Assembly (NCBI RefSeq): GCF_016135805.1
Contig: NZ_JADWOX010000020.1
Span: forward strand, 43,101 to 107,100
Length of the DNA: 64,000 nt
DNA from: Caulobacter hibisci
GTDB taxonomy: Bacteria; Pseudomonadota; Alphaproteobacteria; Caulobacterales; Caulobacteraceae
Reading direction: 5' to 3'
Part shown: piece after piece, positions 1 through 8,715 of the stretch
Layout: each line of letters begins with the position of its first letter
How positions within the stretch are numbered: position 1 is the first letter of the stretch
Translations under genes and position numbers: made by a program
The notes under the pieces: generated by a model
The model's input: only the letters and a program-made list of their open reading frames with translations
What the model was told of the DNA's origin: nothing
Databases searched by the model: none

Positions 1-1015
1 GCTCGTCCGGCGGCCGGCCGGTGAAGGTGGTCAGGTAGATCGGGTCCTTGCGCATGGTGATCGCCGTCACCTGGAAGACCGGGAAGGTCTCGACGCTGTT
101 GTAGTAGCCGGTGTGGTCGCCGTAGGGGCCCTCCTCGGCGTGCTCGTCGAGCAGGACGTGGCCCTCGATGACGATCTCGGCCTGGGCCGGCACCATCAGC
201 GGCACGGTCTTGGCCGGCACGAGGTCGAGCTTGGCGCCGCGCAGCAGGCCGGCGAACTGGTATTCGCTCAAGGTGTCGGGCACCGGCGTCACGGCGGCCA
301 GGATCGTGCCGGGGTCGGCCCCCAGCACGACGGCGCAGGGCAGGGGCTCCTTCTTGCCAGCCTTCTTGTGGCGGGCGTAGTGCTGGGCCCCGCCGCGGTG
401 GGCTAGCCAGCGCATGATTGCCTTGTCCTTGCCCAGCACCTGCATGCGGTAGATGCCGAGGTTGAAATCGTCCTCGCGGTCGTCGCTAGGCCCCTTGGTG
501 ACCACCAGGCCCCAGGTGATCAGCGGCGCCGGCTCGCCCGGCCAGCAGGTCTGCACCGGCAGCTTGGACAGGTCGATCTGGTCGCCCTTGAGCACCACTT
601 CCTGCACGGGCGCCTTCTTCACCGTGCCCGGGCGCATCGACAGCACCGTCTTGGCCAGGGGCAGCATGTCCAGCGCGTCCTTCAGGCCCTTGGGCGGCTG
701 GGGCTGGCGCAGGAAGGCCAGCAGTTCGCCGACTTCGCGCAGCTCGCCGGCGGTGGTGCGCGGCTCGCCGCCCAGGGTGACGCCCATGGCCACCCGCTTG
801 ACCGTGCCGAACAGGTTGGCCAGGGCGGGCATCGAAGACCGCGACCCGTCGGGCAGCAGCACGTGCTCGAACAGCACCGCCGGGCCGCCGGTGGCCAGCA
901 GGCGGGTCTGGATCTCGGTCATCTCGAGGACGGAGGAGACCGGCTCCTTGACCCGCACCAGCTCGCCCTGGGCCTCCAGCACGTCGATGAATTCGCGAAG
1001 CGAGCGATAGGCCAT
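1..1015 (-). CDS. ubiD: UbiD-family decarboxylase, 3' end cut by window edge
   Basis: The reading frame starts at an ATG at 1015 (MAYRSLREFIDVLEAQGELVRV) and stays open to base 1, so about 338 N-terminal residues are present and the C-terminus lies outside the window. The opening FIDVLEAQGELVRV and the later segments GEPAPLITWGLVVTKG, DDFNLGIYRMQVL and EEGPYGDHTGYY are typical of UbiD decarboxylases, which use prenylated FMN from UbiX and remove the carboxyl group of 4-hydroxy-3-polyprenylbenzoate in ubiquinone synthesis. ubiA lies about 8 kb away, which fits a quinone role without proving the substrate. Related aromatic-acid decarboxylases share this fold. Confidence 0.9.
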   Translation of the reverse strand, partial: MAYRSLREFIDVLEAQGELVRVKEPVSSVLEMTEIQTRLLATGGPAVLFEHVLLPDGSRSSMPALANLFGTVKRVAMGVTLGGEPRTTAGELREVGELLAFLRQPQPPKGLKDALDMLPLAKTVLSMRPGTVKKAPVQEVVLKGDQIDLSKLPVQTCWPGEPAPLITWGLVVTKGPSDDREDDFNLGIYRMQVLGKDKAIMRWLAHRGGAQHYARHKKAGKKEPLPCAVVLGADPGTILAAVTPVPDTLSEYQFAGLLRGAKLDLVPAKTVPLMVPAQAEIVIEGHVLLDEHAEEGPYGDHTGYYNSVETFPVFQVTAITMRKDPIYLTTFTGRPPDE

Positions 1016-1209
1016 GGGCGGGGAGACTCCTGGAACGGCGCGGAACCTAGAAGCGGGGGCGCGCCAGGGCAAGGCGGAGGGCCCGGTGTTTGAAGGGACG
1101 TGGAGGGGGCGTCGAGCGCGCGTGGAGAAAGGATGCAGGCCAAGCTTCGTCCTAGGCGCCGCATTCGGGGCGTGATCTCTGCTGCCTCGAAGGTTGCAGG
1201 AGCCCGTCG

Positions 1210-3021
1210 ATGACCGACCAAACCGTCGAAGCCGATCCGCGCGCCGTGCGCCGGACGACCGTGCTGCGCCTGGTCACGGGCCTGGCCCAGGGGCTGCTGC
1301 TGTACTGGCTGTACCAGGCCAATGAGCACAAGTTCTGGCCCCATACCCAGCCGCAGGCCGATGCGGCGCTCGGGCTGGCCTTCCTGTTCGCGCCGTTCGT
1401 GGTGCTGGCGGGCGTCTCGACCCTGCGCTGGCGCACCCTGGCCGCCTGGAAGGGCGCGGCCGTGCTGCTGGCCGCCGGGGTCGGGGCCTACGGCGTCTGG
1501 AGCGGCGATCCGGCGGCGCGCGGCGTCGACGGCCTGGGGCCGTTGAACTTCATAGGTCTCGCGGCATTGCTGTTCATCGGCCACCATCTGGTCGAGCCGG
1601 CCGACATTGAGCGCCGGCCCATCGCCCGTTTCGCCAGCTATTTCGACATCACCTGGAAGCACGGGGTGCAGCTGGTGCTGGCGGCGGGCTTCACCGGGGC
1701 CTTCTGGCTGCTGTTGTTCCTGGCCGCGGCCCTGTTCAAGCTGATCGGCGTCGACGCCATCGACGCCCTGATCAAGACCGAGCTCTTCGCCTTCCCGGCC
1801 ACCACCACCATGTTCGCCGCCGCCGTCCAGCTGACCGACGTGCGCGCGGGCCTGGTGCGCGGGGTGCGGACCGTGGCCCTGACCCTGCTGGCCTGGCTGC
1901 TGCCGCTGATGGTGCTGATCGCCGGCGGCTTCCTGCTGACCCTGCCGTTCACGGGCCTGGAGCCGTTGTGGAAGACCCGCAGCGCCACGGCCATGCTGCT
2001 GACCGCCGCCGCCTTCCTCACCCTGCTGACCAACGCCGCCTACCAGGACGGCACCGAGGCGACGGCGGTGGTGCTGAAATGGGCGGCGCGGCTGGCCGGC
2101 CTGCTGCTGGTTCCGATCGTCGCCCTGGCCGCCTATGGCCTTTCCCTGCGCATCGGCCAGTACGGCCTCAGCACCGACCGGATCATCGCCGCCGCCTGCG
2201 TGCTGGTCGCGGCCGGCTACGCGATCGGCTACGCGGTCGCGGCGGTGCGGCCCGGCCCCTGGATGAAGACCTTGGAAGCGACCAACATCGCCATGGCCTT
2301 CGGGGTGATCGTCGTGCTGCTGGCCCTGGTGACGCCTCTGGCCGATCCACGTCGGCTGTCGGTCGGCGACCAGGTGGCGCGGCTGGAGGGGGGCAAGGTC
2401 AAGGCCAAGGACTTCGACTTCCGCTTCCTGCGCTTCGACGCTGGGCGCTACGGCGTCGACGCCTTCGGAAGGCTGAAGACCAGCAAGGATCCCGAGATCC
2501 GCGAGGGCGCGCGCATCGCCGCCCTTCTGAAGGGGCGCTACGACAGATCGGATTCGAAGCCCTCGTCCGAGCTTAAGCCAATGTCTCAGATCCAGGTGTT
2601 CCCCAAGGGACAGGCCCTGCCGGCCGATTTCGTCGAGCAGTTCGGCGCGCCGGATGCTTATCGACCGTTCTGCGGAGCGAGCGACAAGCCATGCCGTGCC
2701 AACGTCAAGGACCTCGATGAGGACGGCGTCGCCGAGGTTCTCATCGAGGCGGGTGATGGGATCGCGGTCTATAAGCGCATGGACGGCCTGTGGAAGCGTT
2801 ACGGCTTCTTCCGGCTGACCGGCTGCTATCCCGACGATGTCGATCCCGAGACGGACATGACGCGGTTCATCACCGGCGCGCTGGAAACCACTACGCCTGA
2901 CATGCCGGACATCAAGCACGCCGGCCAACGGCTTCGCATCACGCCCGAACAGCCGCGCTGCGAAACTGCGGAGCGGCCGATCAAGCAGCGGAGCGCGCCT
3001 TTCACTCCGCTGGCGTACTGA
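1210..3021 (+). CDS. DUF4153-like multi-spanning membrane protein
   Basis: A 603-residue protein. Residues about 20-430 hold roughly ten hydrophobic segments, consistent with a polytopic inner-membrane protein. The last 170 residues are polar and look soluble. The layout matches the DUF4153 family, whose function is unknown; I place it there from general resemblance, not from a search. The start is the ATG at 1210, with GCAGGAG about 10 bases upstream. The stop lies 3 bases from the stop of the convergent ABC transporter gene, so the two transcripts meet tail to tail with no room for a separate terminator. The C-terminal coding stretch, from about 2560, is somewhat less GC-rich than the membrane part. 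Confidence 0.6.
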   Translation: MTDQTVEADPRAVRRTTVLRLVTGLAQGLLLYWLYQANEHKFWPHTQPQADAALGLAFLFAPFVVLAGVSTLRWRTLAAWKGAAVLLAAGVGAYGVWSGDPAARGVDGLGPLNFIGLAALLFIGHHLVEPADIERRPIARFASYFDITWKHGVQLVLAAGFTGAFWLLLFLAAALFKLIGVDAIDALIKTELFAFPATTTMFAAAVQLTDVRAGLVRGVRTVALTLLAWLLPLMVLIAGGFLLTLPFTGLEPLWKTRSATAMLLTAAAFLTLLTNAAYQDGTEATAVVLKWAARLAGLLLVPIVALAAYGLSLRIGQYGLSTDRIIAAACVLVAAGYAIGYAVAAVRPGPWMKTLEATNIAMAFGVIVVLLALVTPLADPRRLSVGDQVARLEGGKVKAKDFDFRFLRFDAGRYGVDAFGRLKTSKDPEIREGARIAALLKGRYDRSDSKPSSELKPMSQIQVFPKGQALPADFVEQFGAPDAYRPFCGASDKPCRANVKDLDEDGVAEVLIEAGDGIAVYKRMDGLWKRYGFFRLTGCYPDDVDPETDMTRFITGALETTTPDMPDIKHAGQRLRITPEQPRCETAERPIKQRSAPFTPLAY

Positions 3022-3024
3022 CGC

Positions 3025-4806
3025 TCAGACCCCCTCGCTGACCGCGTTCAACCGCGCATAGACCCCGCCGGCCGCCTTCAGCTCGGCGTGGCGACCTTCC
3101 TCGACGACGCGGCCGTTCTGGAACACCAGGATCCGGTCGGCGCCGCGCACGGTCGACAGGCGGTGGGCGATGACGATGGTCGTGCGGCCCTGCATCAGCG
3201 CCTCGGCGGCCTCCTGCACCAGGGCTTCGGTCTCGACGTCGAGCGAGGAGGTGGCCTCGTCGAGCACCAGGATCGGGGCGTCGGTCAGGAAAGCGCGGGC
3301 GATGGCCACGCGCTGGCGCTCGCCGCCCGACAGCTTGATGCCGCGCTCGCCGACCAGGGTGTCGTAGCCGTGCGGCAGCTTCAGGATGAACTCGTGGGCG
3401 CGGGCCTTCCTGGCCGCCTCCACCACCTGGTCGAAGGTGGCGTCGGGGCGGCCGTAGGCGATGTTGTCGAGGAGGCTGCGGTGGAACAGGGCCGGGTCCT
3501 GCGGCACCACGGCGATGGCGCGGCGCAGAGAGCCTTGGGTGACCTTGGCCACGTCCTGGCCGTCGATCAGGATCCGCCCGCCCTGCAGGTCGTGCAGCCG
3601 CTGGATCAGCTTGACGAAGGTCGACTTGCCCGAGCCGGTCGGGCCGACCAGGGCCACCTTCTCGCCCGGCGCGATCTCCAGCGAGAAGCGATCGTACAGC
3701 GGCGCGCCGGCGTTGCGGTAGGCGAAGGTCACGCCCTGGAAGGCGATGGCGCCGGGGCCGGGCGCGAAGGCGGGCGCGTCCGGCGCGTCGGCGATCTGCG
3801 GCGGCAGCCGCGACCAGGCCGCGACGTCCTCGGAATCGTCGAGGCCCTTCTGCAGCATGCGGATGTTCTCGCCCATGTTGCGCAGATAGCCGCTCATCAG
3901 CAGGAATGAGGTGATGGCCGCGACGATGTCGCCCGGCCCGGCCTGGCCGCGCATCCAGGCCCAGACCATGGCCCCGGTCAGCCCCGCCTGCAGCACGACC
4001 AGCAACAGGTTCTGGCCCAGCCAGACGTCGGTGAAGCGGTTCCAGGTGACCATCACCGCATCGCGCCAGGCCGCGGTGACTTGGGCCAGACGGGCGGTCT
4101 CGCGGTCCTCGGCCCCGAAGGCCTTGACCGTCGGATTGGAGGTCACCGCGTCGGCCAGGGCCCCGCCGATGGCGGAGTCGAAGGCGTTGGACTTCAGGTT
4201 GGCGGGCCGCACGTAGCGCTCGGTGATCCACAGGTTCACCGACAGGTACAGCAGCACCACGACCAGCGAGATCGCGCCGGCCAGGGGCTGCTTGACCAGC
4301 ATGACGCCCGACAGCCCCAGCAGCACGATCATGCTGGGCGCCAGCCAGATGGTGAAGGCGTCGGTGACGCTGTCGTATCCCCACATGGCGCGGGTCAGCT
4401 TGCGCACCGTGGCCCCAGCGAAGCTGTCGGCGTGCCAGTCGGACGAGAAGGCCTGGACGCGGGCGAAGCCCTCGTTGGTCATCTCCTCCATGTTGCGGGC
4501 GGCCAGCGGGATCCAGAACCGGTGGGCCAGGTTGCGGATCAGCGAGAAGGCCAGGTAGACGCCGACGAAGATCGCCCAGGCGCCCCAGGCGCGCGACTTC
4601 TCGCCGGCCACGACGACGTCGACCAGATGCTCGGCGGCGGTCGGCAGGGCGACGTCGAAGGCCACCGCGACCAGGGTCAGGCTCACCCCGGCGGCGAAGA
4701 TCAGCTTCCGGCGCAGCCAGAAGCGCGCCAGGAAGCCCAGCACCTGGCCGTTGGACAGCGCCCGGCGCTTGCCCTTGGTCTCGTCTTCATCGTTGAAGTC
4801 GCTCAT
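3025..4806 (-). CDS. ABC exporter, fused membrane and ATPase domains
   Basis: A 593-residue half-transporter of the MsbA/multidrug type. Residues about 25-320 form a six-helix exporter membrane domain, and residues about 345-590 the nucleotide-binding domain. The Walker A motif is GPTGSGKST, the signature is LSGGERQRVAIARA, the Walker B is PILVLDEATSS and the H-loop is IVIAHRLSTV, so the ATPase should be active as a homodimer. The N-terminus is charged and cytoplasmic. Nothing nearby indicates the substrate; lipids, peptides or drugs are all possible. It is monocistronic as far as the window shows. Confidence 0.9.
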   Translation of the reverse strand: MSDFNDEDETKGKRRALSNGQVLGFLARFWLRRKLIFAAGVSLTLVAVAFDVALPTAAEHLVDVVVAGEKSRAWGAWAIFVGVYLAFSLIRNLAHRFWIPLAARNMEEMTNEGFARVQAFSSDWHADSFAGATVRKLTRAMWGYDSVTDAFTIWLAPSMIVLLGLSGVMLVKQPLAGAISLVVVLLYLSVNLWITERYVRPANLKSNAFDSAIGGALADAVTSNPTVKAFGAEDRETARLAQVTAAWRDAVMVTWNRFTDVWLGQNLLLVVLQAGLTGAMVWAWMRGQAGPGDIVAAITSFLLMSGYLRNMGENIRMLQKGLDDSEDVAAWSRLPPQIADAPDAPAFAPGPGAIAFQGVTFAYRNAGAPLYDRFSLEIAPGEKVALVGPTGSGKSTFVKLIQRLHDLQGGRILIDGQDVAKVTQGSLRRAIAVVPQDPALFHRSLLDNIAYGRPDATFDQVVEAARKARAHEFILKLPHGYDTLVGERGIKLSGGERQRVAIARAFLTDAPILVLDEATSSLDVETEALVQEAAEALMQGRTTIVIAHRLSTVRGADRILVFQNGRVVEEGRHAELKAAGGVYARLNAVSEGV

Positions 4807-4879
4807 GGGCGGCTAGATAGGCTGGATGGGAGCGGCTGGGAACGGTTTGCGGGTGCGCTGCTGCCAGGTTTTGGCGCCG

Positions 4880-5419
4880 CTATTCCGCGTCGCTCAGCAC
4901 CATGGCGAAGGGGACCTGCGCGCCGTCGCGGTTCACATAGCCGCTGACCAGCTTGTGGCCCGGGTTCAGCACGCCCAGCTCGACGTCCTCGGTGGGGAAG
5001 ACCACGGTGCGGCGGTCGCCGACGCAGACCACCAGCTCGTAGCCGTCATAGGCCCGCTGCGACATCGCCTTGATGCGCCGGTAGTAGGGTTCGCGCTTCC
5101 AGGCCGCCGGCTTGCCGGGGTCGACCACGACGTTGAGGCGTTTGCCGTCGCGGTCGGAATACATCAGGAAGCCGGCCTTGTCGGGCCGCCAGGCGTCGTC
5201 GAGCTTTTCCGAGGTCAGCCACAGGCAGTGGAAGCCGCGGCAGGCGCCCGGACGGGTCTCGTAGGAGCCGCAGCCGCCGCCCTTCTTGAAGTGGCCGCAC
5301 CAGACGCCGTCGCGCTTGTTCAGCTCGTCGATGGCCAGCACCTTGCAGCACATGCCGCAGGAGCCGCAGGCCTTGCCGGGCGCGGGGCCGGGCGCAGGGG
5401 CGGGGGCGACGTCGGTCAT
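4880..5419 (-). CDS. YkgJ-type cysteine-cluster protein, downstream copy
   Basis: A 179-residue protein with a cysteine-rich N-terminal half: CGSCGMCCK at about residues 17-25, then WCGHFKKGGGCGSY and RPGACRGFHCLW. This spacing is that of the YkgJ/UPF0153 family, thought to bind zinc or an iron-sulfur cluster; its biochemical role is not settled. The ATG overlaps the stop of the upstream paralogue by four bases (5416-5419), so the pair is probably translationally coupled. The first 15 residues are Ala/Pro-rich and absent from the paralogue. The two proteins align along their whole length and arose by tandem duplication. Confidence 0.85.
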   Translation of the reverse strand: MTDVAPAPAPGPAPGKACGSCGMCCKVLAIDELNKRDGVWCGHFKKGGGCGSYETRPGACRGFHCLWLTSEKLDDAWRPDKAGFLMYSDRDGKRLNVVVDPGKPAAWKREPYYRRIKAMSQRAYDGYELVVCVGDRRTVVFPTEDVELGVLNPGHKLVSGYVNRDGAQVPFAMVLSDAE

Positions 5420-5901
5420 TGGGCGGCTCCCGCGAAGGGCTTGGCGGCCATGTCGCGGACGATGCCGAGGTCGATATCCCGATCGCCCTGGATCTCATAG
5501 GCGCGCGGGCCGACCAGCACGTTCAGGGTCAGGCCGCCGGCCGCGCCGCGCCGGGCCCAGTCGCGCAGAGTGGCGTGGTAGGGGGCCTTGAGCCAGGCCT
5601 GGGGCTGGGCCGGATCGACCTCGACGATCAGCCGCCGGCCGCCCTCCTCGCGGTGCAGGACGAAGCGGGCGCGGTCGGGCCGCCACTCGTCCGACAGGCC
5701 CTCGGCGTTCAGCCAGTAGCAGGAGAAGTCGGCGCAGGCCTTGGGGCGGTCGGCATAGATCGCGCAGCCGGCCCCTTTGCGGAAGTGGCCGCACCAGGCG
5801 TGCGGCGACTTGCCGATGGCCTCGACGCCCATCAGCTTGCAGCACATCCCGCAGTCGCCGCAGCTCCGCTGACCCACGTCGTTCCCCCGCCCGAAGGCCA
5901 A
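5416..5901 (-). CDS. YkgJ-type cysteine-cluster protein, upstream copy
   Basis: A 161-residue protein with the same cysteine pattern as its neighbour: CGDCGMCCK, then WCGHFRKGAGCAIY and RPKACADFSCYW, followed by a shared WRPDRARFVL region. It is the first gene of a two-gene unit and overlaps the second by ATGA. Conserved cysteines are kept in both copies while the C-terminal halves have diverged, so both are probably functional with separate partners or targets. The family is known only as a putative metal-binding protein, and I assign no reaction. Confidence 0.85.
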   Translation of the reverse strand: MAFGRGNDVGQRSCGDCGMCCKLMGVEAIGKSPHAWCGHFRKGAGCAIYADRPKACADFSCYWLNAEGLSDEWRPDRARFVLHREEGGRRLIVEVDPAQPQAWLKAPYHATLRDWARRGAAGGLTLNVLVGPRAYEIQGDRDIDLGIVRDMAAKPFAGAAQ

Positions 5902-5955
5902 TCGTCAGGGTGCGGAATTTAGCGGGGGTTTGTGACGGTTTTTGCGGAGCAAAGA

Positions 5956-6000
5956 CCCTCTCCCCGTGGGAGAGGTGTCCGCGAAGCGGACGGAGAGGGG
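5956..6000. repeat. Single palindromic intergenic repeat unit
   Basis: A GC-rich stem (CTCTCCCCGTGGGAGAGG) followed by a second stem (GTCCGCGAAGCGGAC) and a closing GGAGAGGGG. It is one half-unit of the paired repeat family seen throughout the window, here just upstream of the first YkgJ gene. Confidence 0.75.
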
Positions 6001-6042
6001 ATTGGCGCGAAGCCGGCCGGCATCAGCGGCGGCTGAAAACGG

Positions 6043-6153
6043 CCCCCCTCCGGCCCTTCGGGCCACCTCCCCCAGAGGGGGAGGATCTGGAAGCGCCGCG
6101 CCTCCAAGATGCTCCCCCTCTGGGGGAGCTGTCGGCGAAGCCGACTGAGGGGG
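6043..6153. repeat. Paired intergenic repeat, about 110 bp class, copy 1
   Basis: Two half-units face each other: CCCCCCTCCGGCCC with CTCCCCCAGAGGGGGAG on the left, and CTCCCCCTCTGGGGGAG with GTCGGCGAAGCCGAC on the right, separated by about 30 bases that include GATCTGG and AAGATG. The copy at 7245-7353 is the same element inverted. It ends at 6153, exactly where the stop codon of the VOC gene begins, so it forms the 3' untranslated region of that gene. Confidence 0.8.
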
Positions 6154-6507
6154 TTACTCGAACCCCGTCGCGCTCCACACGGCCAGCTCATTCCCCGCCG
6201 GATCCAGGAAGTGGAACCGCCGCCCACCCGGGAATTCGAAGATCGGCTTCACCACCACCCCGCCGGCGGCGACCACCTTGGCTTCCATGGCTTCGAGATC
6301 GACGGCGTAGAGGATCACCAGCGGCTTGGCCGGCTCTTCGGTGATGTCGCCCACGAAGCCGCCGTCGGCGCCCTGGCCTTCGAAGGCGGCGTAGTCGGGG
6401 CCGTAGTCGGTGAAGCTCCAGCCGAAGGCGGCGGAATAGAAGGCCTTGGTGGCCGGGAGCTCGCCGCCCGCCCACTCGATATAGTCGATCTTGCCGTCCT
6501 CGCGCAT
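6154..6507 (-). CDS. VOC (glyoxalase/bleomycin-resistance fold) protein
   Basis: A 117-residue single-domain protein starting MREDGKIDYIEWAGG. The pattern of an N-terminal IEW, ATKAFYSAAFGWSF in the first helix, and a C-terminal HFLDPAGNELAVWS is that of the vicinal oxygen chelate superfamily. This short type is related to the PhnB-like and glyoxalase-like groups and probably acts as a dimer with a divalent metal. I chose the ATG at 6507 because GGAGA lies about eight bases upstream; a TTG at 6534 would add nine residues with no better signal. The substrate is unknown. Confidence 0.8.
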   Translation of the reverse strand: MREDGKIDYIEWAGGELPATKAFYSAAFGWSFTDYGPDYAAFEGQGADGGFVGDITEEPAKPLVILYAVDLEAMEAKVVAAGGVVVKPIFEFPGGRRFHFLDPAGNELAVWSATGFE

Positions 6508-6550
6508 GGGCGGGTCTCCACTTATGTTCCGCAAATGTTCTAGTTTGGCG

Positions 6551-7210
6551 TCAGGGCAGAGTCCAGACGCTGGTGCGCTTCACCGCCAGGTCTTCCAGTT
6601 CGCGGGTGGTGGGCACCTGGTATTCGGCCAGCTTCACCAGGCCCTCCTTGGGGAAGTAGGTGCGGCCCGGATCGCCGACCAGCACCGCCGCCCCGGCCGC
6701 GCGGCCCTCGGCCAGCCAAGCCATGACAGCCTTGGCCATCGGCCCCTCGTAGCAGATGTCGCCGGCCAGCAGCACGTCGGCGGCCGGCGGCGGGGCGTCC
6801 AGCAGGTTCTGGTCGGTGAAGCCGATCTCGACCCCGTTGGCCGCTGCGTTCATGGCCACGGCCGCCTCGCAGAACACGTCGATGTCGGCCGCCAGCACGC
6901 TGGCCGCGCCCGCCTTCATGGCCGCGACGGCGACGATGCCCGAGCCGGTGGCGAAGTCGATCACGTGCTTGCCGCGCACGATCTCGGGATGGTCGAGCAC
7001 GTAGCGCGCCAGGGCCTGGCCGCCGGCCCAGGCGAAGGCCCAGAACGGCGGCGGCAGGCCGATTTCTTCCAGCGCTTCCTCGGTCAGGCGCCACAGGGGC
7101 GTCACCTCGTCGGCCAGGTGCAGCAGCAGTTCGGGCGCGTGCGGCGTGGGCAGCAGCCGGGTGTTGTCGCGGATGAAGGCCCGGCGGCCTTCCAGGGTCT
7201 GGACGATCAT
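6551..7210 (-). CDS. Class I SAM-dependent methyltransferase, NNT1/ETFB-lysine methyltransferase-like
   Basis: A 219-residue protein. VIDFATGSGIVAVAAMKAGA near residues 84-103 is the SAM-binding motif I, ADIDVF follows as motif II, and LLAGDICYEGPM matches the D-x-x-Y region of ribosomal-protein and ETF-beta lysine methyltransferases (COG3897-like). It probably methylates a protein lysine rather than a small molecule, which I infer from the family. It is encoded 16 bases upstream of the VOC gene's possible TTG start, so the two may be cotranscribed. Confidence 0.75.
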   Translation of the reverse strand: MIVQTLEGRRAFIRDNTRLLPTPHAPELLLHLADEVTPLWRLTEEALEEIGLPPPFWAFAWAGGQALARYVLDHPEIVRGKHVIDFATGSGIVAVAAMKAGAASVLAADIDVFCEAAVAMNAAANGVEIGFTDQNLLDAPPPAADVLLAGDICYEGPMAKAVMAWLAEGRAAGAAVLVGDPGRTYFPKEGLVKLAEYQVPTTRELEDLAVKRTSVWTLP

Positions 7211-7244
7211 GGGCGGGTTATAGGCGTTTCGCGCGGACGCGAGA

Positions 7245-7353
7245 CCCCCTCAGTCGCTCCGCGACAGCTCCCCCAGAGGGGGAGCATCTTCTTGGCGCGG
7301 CTTCGCCAGATCCTCCCCCTCTGGGGGAGGTGGCCCGGAGGGCCGGAGGGGGG
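7245..7353. repeat. Paired intergenic repeat, about 110 bp class, copy 2
   Basis: The inverted counterpart of the element at 6043-6153: CTCCCCCAGAGGGGGAGCAT on the left, CTCCCCCTCTGGGGGAGG on the right, and a spacer with AAGCCGCGCC on the minus strand. It ends immediately before the stop codon of the desaturase reading frame at 7354. The length is 109 bp, against 111 for copy 1. Confidence 0.8.
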
Positions 7354-8308
7354 CTACGCCGCCGCCTTGCTCGACGCCGCCTTCAGCACCGTCAGATAGC
7401 CCGGCGCGTTCAGCATCCCTTCGGTCAGGCCCTTCTCGGCCAGCAGCCGATGCGCCCGCGGCAGGTTCCAGCACGGCACGTGCATGAACAGGTGATGCTC
7501 GGCGTGGAAATTGACGTGGTAGGGGGCGACAAGCGCCCGCTCGAGCCAGTTGGCCTTCGTCGTGCGGGCGTGGCGGAACGGGTCGGGCTCGTCCTTGGCG
7601 ACCAGGGCGTGCTCGGCGATGTTGCGCAGGCGGGTGACGAGCGGGAACCAGGTGGCCATCGGCACGATCCACAGCGCCAGCCACGCCCACCAGAGACCGG
7701 CCGCCGACAGCGCGACCCAGGTTGCTCAGCAGGAACCGCTTCTGGCCCGCCGCCGCGCGGGCGAAGATCGCGCCTGGGGCCTGGCCGTGCTGGCGCTTCT
7801 TCAGGCCGGCCAGGATCGGCCCGAACCGCTGCTTGAAGAAGGTCTGGCCCGTCAGGTCACGGACGATCTTGCGGCGCAGGGACGCTCGCGTGGTCGGGAA
7901 CGGGGCCGACAGCACCAGATCCGGGTCCTCGGCCTGTTGGGCGAACTTGTGGTGGGTCAGGTGATAGGGCCGGTAGGCGTTCAGCGACGCCCCCAGCGGC
8001 GCGGCGCACAGCCACTCGCCCAGCCAGTCGTTGACCTTCAGATTGGAGTGCAGCCCGCCATGCGCGGCCTCGTGCATCAGGATCGCCAGGCCCAGCTGCC
8101 GGGCGCCGATCAGCATGACGGCGACGATGTAGGTCAGCGGATTGGGCCAGACCACGAAGACCGCCCCGGCCAGCAGGATCACGCTCCAGGCATGGGCGAC
8201 CATGGCGATCCCCCGCCAGGACGAGCGGCGCGACAGGCGGGCCCAGTCTTCCGGGCGGAACAGTTCCTGCGGCTTGATACGAGCGGCGACGGCCATGGAA
8301 CGGATCAT
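7354..8308 (-). pseudogene. Fatty acid desaturase, interrupted by one frameshift
   Basis: The N-terminal frame, from ATG 8308 (or MAVAARIK at 8296), encodes a membrane desaturase with the first two histidine boxes, HEAAHGG and HLTHHKF. It runs correctly to about FLLSNLG near 7720 and then leaves frame. The rest continues in another frame (ALSAAGLWWAWLALWIVPMATW) with the third box HAEHHLF and ends at 7354. A single extra base, or two missing bases, in the CTGGGTCGCGCTG stretch (minus strand) around 7709-7722 explains the break. All three di-iron boxes survive, so the lesion is recent or a sequencing error. An intact protein would be about 318 residues. The substrate could be fatty acids or carotenoid-like lipids. 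Confidence 0.8.
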
Positions 8309-8370
8309 CGCACGTTCAGGTTCAGGCCGACAGAATGACGTTAGGTCACAGCTTTTTGCGGAGCCTTTTC

Positions 8371-8711
8371 ATGCGCTTGATCCTTCTCGCCGCCCTTGCT
8401 CGCTTGGCCTTGCGGGAGCGGCGAACGCCGCCAGCTTCGGCTGCGCCAAGGCCAGGCGGGCCGACGAAAAGGCGATCTGCGCCGACCGTAGCCTCGACAA
8501 CAAGGACGTGCGGATGAGCGTGCTCTACGACATCAACAAGAAGACGATGGGCATGGGCAGCCGCGGCGCGCTGATGGACGAGCAGCAGGCCTGGCTGAAG
8601 GCCCGCGCCGACTGCCGCGCCAACCGGGCGTGCCTGGGGCGAACCTACGACCGCCGGCTGGGCGAGTTGGAGCGGTCGATGGAGCGGATCTACCGGGCGG
8701 GGCCGTTCTAG
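8371..8711 (+). pseudogene. LprI/DUF1311-like small secreted protein, frameshifted in its signal peptide
   Basis: The mature part in one frame reads SFGCAKARRADEKAICADRS, then DEQQAWLKARADC and ACLGRTYDRRLGELE. This is the four-cysteine, EKAIC and QxxWL pattern of the LprI/DUF1311 family, secreted proteins some of which inhibit lysozyme. That frame has no start codon. The ATG at 8371 begins a good signal peptide (MRLILLAALA), but in another frame. Joining the two at about 8393-8405 gives a signal peptide ending in AGAANAAS. One base has been gained or two lost there, either by mutation or by sequencing error. Confidence 0.65.
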
Positions 8712-8715
8712 GTTT

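Noticed and set aside
919..2928. A 669-residue minus-strand frame spanning the UbiD and DUF4153 genes
   Set aside because: It overlaps two better-supported genes and consists of low-complexity Gly/Gln/Arg/His sequence.
8142..8370. An N-terminal extension of the LprI-like frame running into the desaturase gene
   Set aside because: It lies antisense to the desaturase N-terminus and lacks a signal peptide. The ATG at 8371 in the other frame gives a proper signal sequence, so a frameshift explains the data better.
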